Below, one piece after another: positions 61,973-64,000 of a stretch of DNA of 64,000 bases. The notes under the pieces were generated by a model. The model worked only from the letters and a program-made list of their open reading frames with translations, was not told where the DNA came from and did not search any database. Positions within the stretch are counted from its first letter, which is position 1; each line of letters begins with the position of its first letter. The stretch is from JBMOKU01 sp049324315 (GTDB lineage: Bacteria > Bacillota > Clostridia > Peptostreptococcales > Thermotaleaceae), in NCBI GenBank assembly GCA_049324315.1, contig JBMOKU010000026.1, forward strand, positions 1 to 64,000, written 5' to 3'. The translations under genes and the position numbers were made by a program.

Positions 61973-62143
61973 ATGTTGGATAAAATGAAAGCTTTACTCG
62001 TTGAGGAACAAGGTCAAGGTATGACAGAATATGGTCTTGTATTAGGTATCATTGCTGTCGCTGTAGTGGCTACCTTGGCGTTATTGAGAACAGAAATCCA
62101 GACAATCTTTACAAATGCATTAACAACCATCCAAAGCCGTTAA
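61973..62143 (+). CDS. Flp-family type IVb pilin, copy 1
   Basis: This 56-residue prepilin is the major-subunit type of Flp/Tad pili. The short basic leader MLDKMKALLVEEQGQG is followed by MTEYGLVLGII, so the prepilin peptidase would cut after G16, leaving a hydrophobic helix with E and Y at the conserved positions. AAGGAG precedes the ATG at 61973 by eight bases; the longer in-frame start lies inside the upstream gene. Confidence 0.92.
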   Translation: MLDKMKALLVEEQGQGMTEYGLVLGIIAVAVVATLALLRTEIQTIFTNALTTIQSR

Positions 62144-62190
62144 CCCTTATTGTCTAACGAAAGTAGATAATGAAAATAGGAGGGAATCGT

Positions 62191-62361
62191 ATGTTAAATA
62201 CAATGAAAGTTTTATTAACAGAAGAGCACGGTCAAGGTATGACTGAGTACGGTTTGGTTTTAGGCATTATTTCTATAGCCGTAGTAGCTACATTAGTGTT
62301 ATTGAGAACAGAAATCCAGACAATCTTTACAGATGCATTAACAACCATCCAAAGTCGTTAA
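62191..62361 (+). CDS. Flp-family type IVb pilin, copy 2
   Basis: This 56-residue pilin is about 85 percent identical by eye to copy 1 (MLNTMKVLLTEEHGQG then MTEYGLVLGII), indicating recent tandem duplication. Differences are mostly in the leader. GGAGG lies seven bases before the ATG at 62191. A mixed or alternative pilus subunit is plausible. A hairpin with T run follows at 62402. Confidence 0.92.
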   Translation: MLNTMKVLLTEEHGQGMTEYGLVLGIISIAVVATLVLLRTEIQTIFTDALTTIQSR

Positions 62362-62401
62362 TAATCCAGCAAATTGTCTAAGTCATCGTGCTTTTAAAGT
62401 A

Positions 62402-62429
62402 GGCTCTACAGCTAATGTAGAGCCCTTTT
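62402..62429 (+). terminator. Terminator or attenuator behind the pilins
   Basis: GGCTCTACA pairs perfectly with TGTAGAGCC over GCTAA and is followed by CTTTTT. Partial readthrough would make the abundant pilins more expressed than the assembly genes. Confidence 0.85.
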
Positions 62430-62452
62430 TAACAAAAGGAGGGACAGTATCC

Positions 62453-62974
62453 ATGTGGTTTGATGTAATACTCATTGCTGTTCTATTCATTTGTGTCATC
62501 ACAGATTTGAAAAACAGAAAAATCTACAACAAGGTTATCTTTCCTACTCTGTTAATCGCATTTTTATCTCATTTGCTTACAGGAGGATGGGACCAACTTC
62601 TTTCCGCAGTTGGAGGCTTTTTCCTAGGTCTTCTTTTACTTTTGATTCCTTATCTATTAGGAGGCATAGGAGCAGGAGACGTCAAGCTGTTGGCTGTGGT
62701 TGGCGCCCTAAAAGGAAGCACCTTTGTATTATATACAACTTTGTATATGGCCATTGCAGGAGGGCTGATTGGTGTACTGATCATTTCATTCCGAAAAGAT
62801 ACGCCTGCTAAACTCAAGGCTAGCCTTAATTATATGATAGGATTAACGCAAGGTATCGAGATGCCTTCTCCCATAACAAAGGAATTATTCTCGGGAACCT
62901 ATCCTTATGGCGTGGCTATTGCAAGTGGTGCTCTATTCCATTTAATCTTTCAAGGACAGGTGATTTTATGGTAA
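62453..62974 (+). CDS. Prepilin peptidase (A24 family, TadV/CpaA type)
   Basis: This 173-residue membrane protease removes the Flp pilin leader. The two catalytic Asp are in VITDLKNRKI and GAGDVKLLAV, the latter being the family GxGD motif. About six membrane helices are present. It lacks the N-terminal methylase domain of full PilD, as usual for TadV. Its end overlaps the TadE-like gene by seven bases. Confidence 0.92.
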   Translation: MWFDVILIAVLFICVITDLKNRKIYNKVIFPTLLIAFLSHLLTGGWDQLLSAVGGFFLGLLLLLIPYLLGGIGAGDVKLLAVVGALKGSTFVLYTTLYMAIAGGLIGVLIISFRKDTPAKLKASLNYMIGLTQGIEMPSPITKELFSGTYPYGVAIASGALFHLIFQGQVILW

Positions 62975-63351
62975 AAGATGAAAAAGGTCAATCCCTTCTT
63001 GAATTCGCCCTTGTGTTGCCTATTTTGCTCCTACTGGTTTGCGGCATCTTTGACTTTGGCAGGGTATTATATACATCCATGAACCTCCATCTCATCACAC
63101 AGGAAACAGTCCGTCAGGGAGGATTTGGGAAAAACGACAGCGAGATTATATCCTTTGCACAAAATCAGTTTACACTGGGAGACCCCGCATTACTTCAGGT
63201 AGATATTTCGCCGAATGATACGATTAGAAAATCCGGAGATTATGTAACGGTGACATTAACCTATCCCGTTGAATATGCCACACCTTTGATTTCCCTACTT
63301 TTTCCGTCACCCTATCAGGTCATAACAGATTCTACCATTCGGGTAGAATAG
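62968..63351 (+). CDS. TadE-like pseudopilin/assembly protein
   Basis: This 127-residue protein has the TadE-type N-terminus DEKGQSLLEFALVLPILLLLVCGIFDFGRVLY, a leader with hydrophobic helix and conserved E and F. The remaining 85 residues form an external domain. TadE proteins are minor pseudopilins processed by TadV. Twelve bases separate it from the next gene. Confidence 0.88.
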   Translation: MVKDEKGQSLLEFALVLPILLLLVCGIFDFGRVLYTSMNLHLITQETVRQGGFGKNDSEIISFAQNQFTLGDPALLQVDISPNDTIRKSGDYVTVTLTYPVEYATPLISLLFPSPYQVITDSTIRVE

Positions 63352-63363
63352 GAGGTTCTTAGG

Positions 63364-64000
63364 ATGAATATCATTAAGTCTCTATTCAACGAAGAAAAGG
63401 GTAATGCTTTGGTTCTGGTTTCCCTGCTTCTCTCAATCCTCTTAGGCATCGGAGGTCTTGTCATTGACGGAGGCACTCTATATACAACAAAAGCCCATCT
63501 TCAAAAGGCTGCCAATGCTGCCGCCCTATCAGGTGCCCAAGAATTGACAGCAGACAGTACCGTTATAGAAGGGATTGTGAACAATGTACTGCAATCTCAC
63601 AACGAACAGGGCAGCCTTGTAAGTATGACAATTGAGCCGGAACAAAAAGTATCTGTTCATCTTCAAAAAAATATTCCACTAACCTTTATGTCACTTTTTG
63701 GATTTCAGAGTGCCCCCGTAGAAACTCGTGCTGCTGCCACCATTCTCTCTATGGGGCATGCCAGCGGTGCTGCGCCTTTGGGTATCGATGAAGCTACTCC
63801 TTTGAATTATTTTCAAGAATATAAGTTAAAAGTAGACCAAACTGGGGTAGATACAGGAAACTTTGGCGTACTTGCTTTAGGTGGAACCGGTTCAAAAACA
63901 TATGAAGAGAATTTAAAGTATGGTTATAGTGAAGAGATAAGCATTGGTGATATTATCGAGACCCAAACAGGTAATATCTCCGGAAAGACACGGACCGTGA
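63364..64000 (+). CDS. TadG-like pilus assembly protein, truncated by window end
   Basis: The reading frame is open from ATG at 63364 to the last base, 212 codons, so the C-terminus is outside the window. The N-terminus, EEKGNALVLVSLLLSILLGIGGLVIDGG, is a hydrophobic helix typical of TadG-like proteins, followed by TTKAHLQKAANAAALSGAQEL. A von Willebrand-type domain might follow downstream. AGGAGG lies eight bases before the ATG. Confidence 0.85.
   Translation, partial: MNIIKSLFNEEKGNALVLVSLLLSILLGIGGLVIDGGTLYTTKAHLQKAANAAALSGAQELTADSTVIEGIVNNVLQSHNEQGSLVSMTIEPEQKVSVHLQKNIPLTFMSLFGFQSAPVETRAAATILSMGHASGAAPLGIDEATPLNYFQEYKLKVDQTGVDTGNFGVLALGGTGSKTYEENLKYGYSEEISIGDIIETQTGNISGKTRTV

Overview
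The window looks like chromosomal DNA of a low-GC, anaerobic, spore-forming Firmicute of the class Clostridia. The support is a Ni-Fe carbon monoxide dehydrogenase, an anaerobic AsrABC-type sulfite reductase, a YhcN/YlaJ sporulation lipoprotein, a UGA-decoded selenoprotein, AT-rich intergenic DNA and strong AGGAGG ribosome binding sites. An Alkaliphilus-like genus is a reasonable guess, but only an inference.

Layout. Positions 1-121 hold the 5' end of a group II intron on the minus strand, seated just behind the terminator of a bacteriohemerythrin gene. At 0.8-3.3 kb is a copper module: the repressor CsoR and a fused HMA / SafE-like membrane / double cupredoxin protein. At 3.4-8 kb are envelope and sporulation-type genes (SLH protein, Met-rich repeat protein, YhcN lipoprotein, small hydrophobic protein, DUF2935). 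A solitary CO dehydrogenase and an asnC-glnA pair follow, to 12.2 kb.

From 12.9 to 40.5 kb lies a nearly uninterrupted signalling region. It has six related PAS/GAF histidine kinases with the H-box AHEINNPL, six response regulators whose receiver ends in a KPW motif (two with HDOD, one with HD-GYP, one with LytTR, two without a known output), a second HD-GYP protein, a GGDEF diguanylate cyclase, and a class III nucleotide cyclase fused to an AAA ATPase and TPRs. Three cyclic-di-GMP-I (GEMM) riboswitches, each followed by an intrinsic terminator, sit on the minus strand in front of the HD-GYP operon, an exported protein gene and a histidine kinase gene. A fourth precedes the Flp/Tad pilus genes at 61.4 kb. 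The region therefore appears to make, degrade and sense c-di-GMP, with surface structures among the outputs.

From 40.6 to 61 kb are a HesB-like selenoprotein gene split by an in-frame TGA (no open frame shows it), an SLT / OmpR-type regulator / kinase / HtrA envelope-stress operon, an alanine dehydrogenase-like gene, asrABC with an FNT channel, RNase HI, an RND efflux pair, and a yhbD plus two-bactofilin-like operon. The window ends inside a tad-type pilus operon (two Flp pilins, prepilin peptidase, TadE-like, truncated TadG-like). Short GC-rich palindromes of a common design (GTAGGGG next to an inverted repeat) are scattered between genes. No tRNA, rRNA, CRISPR array or complete transposon was recognised.
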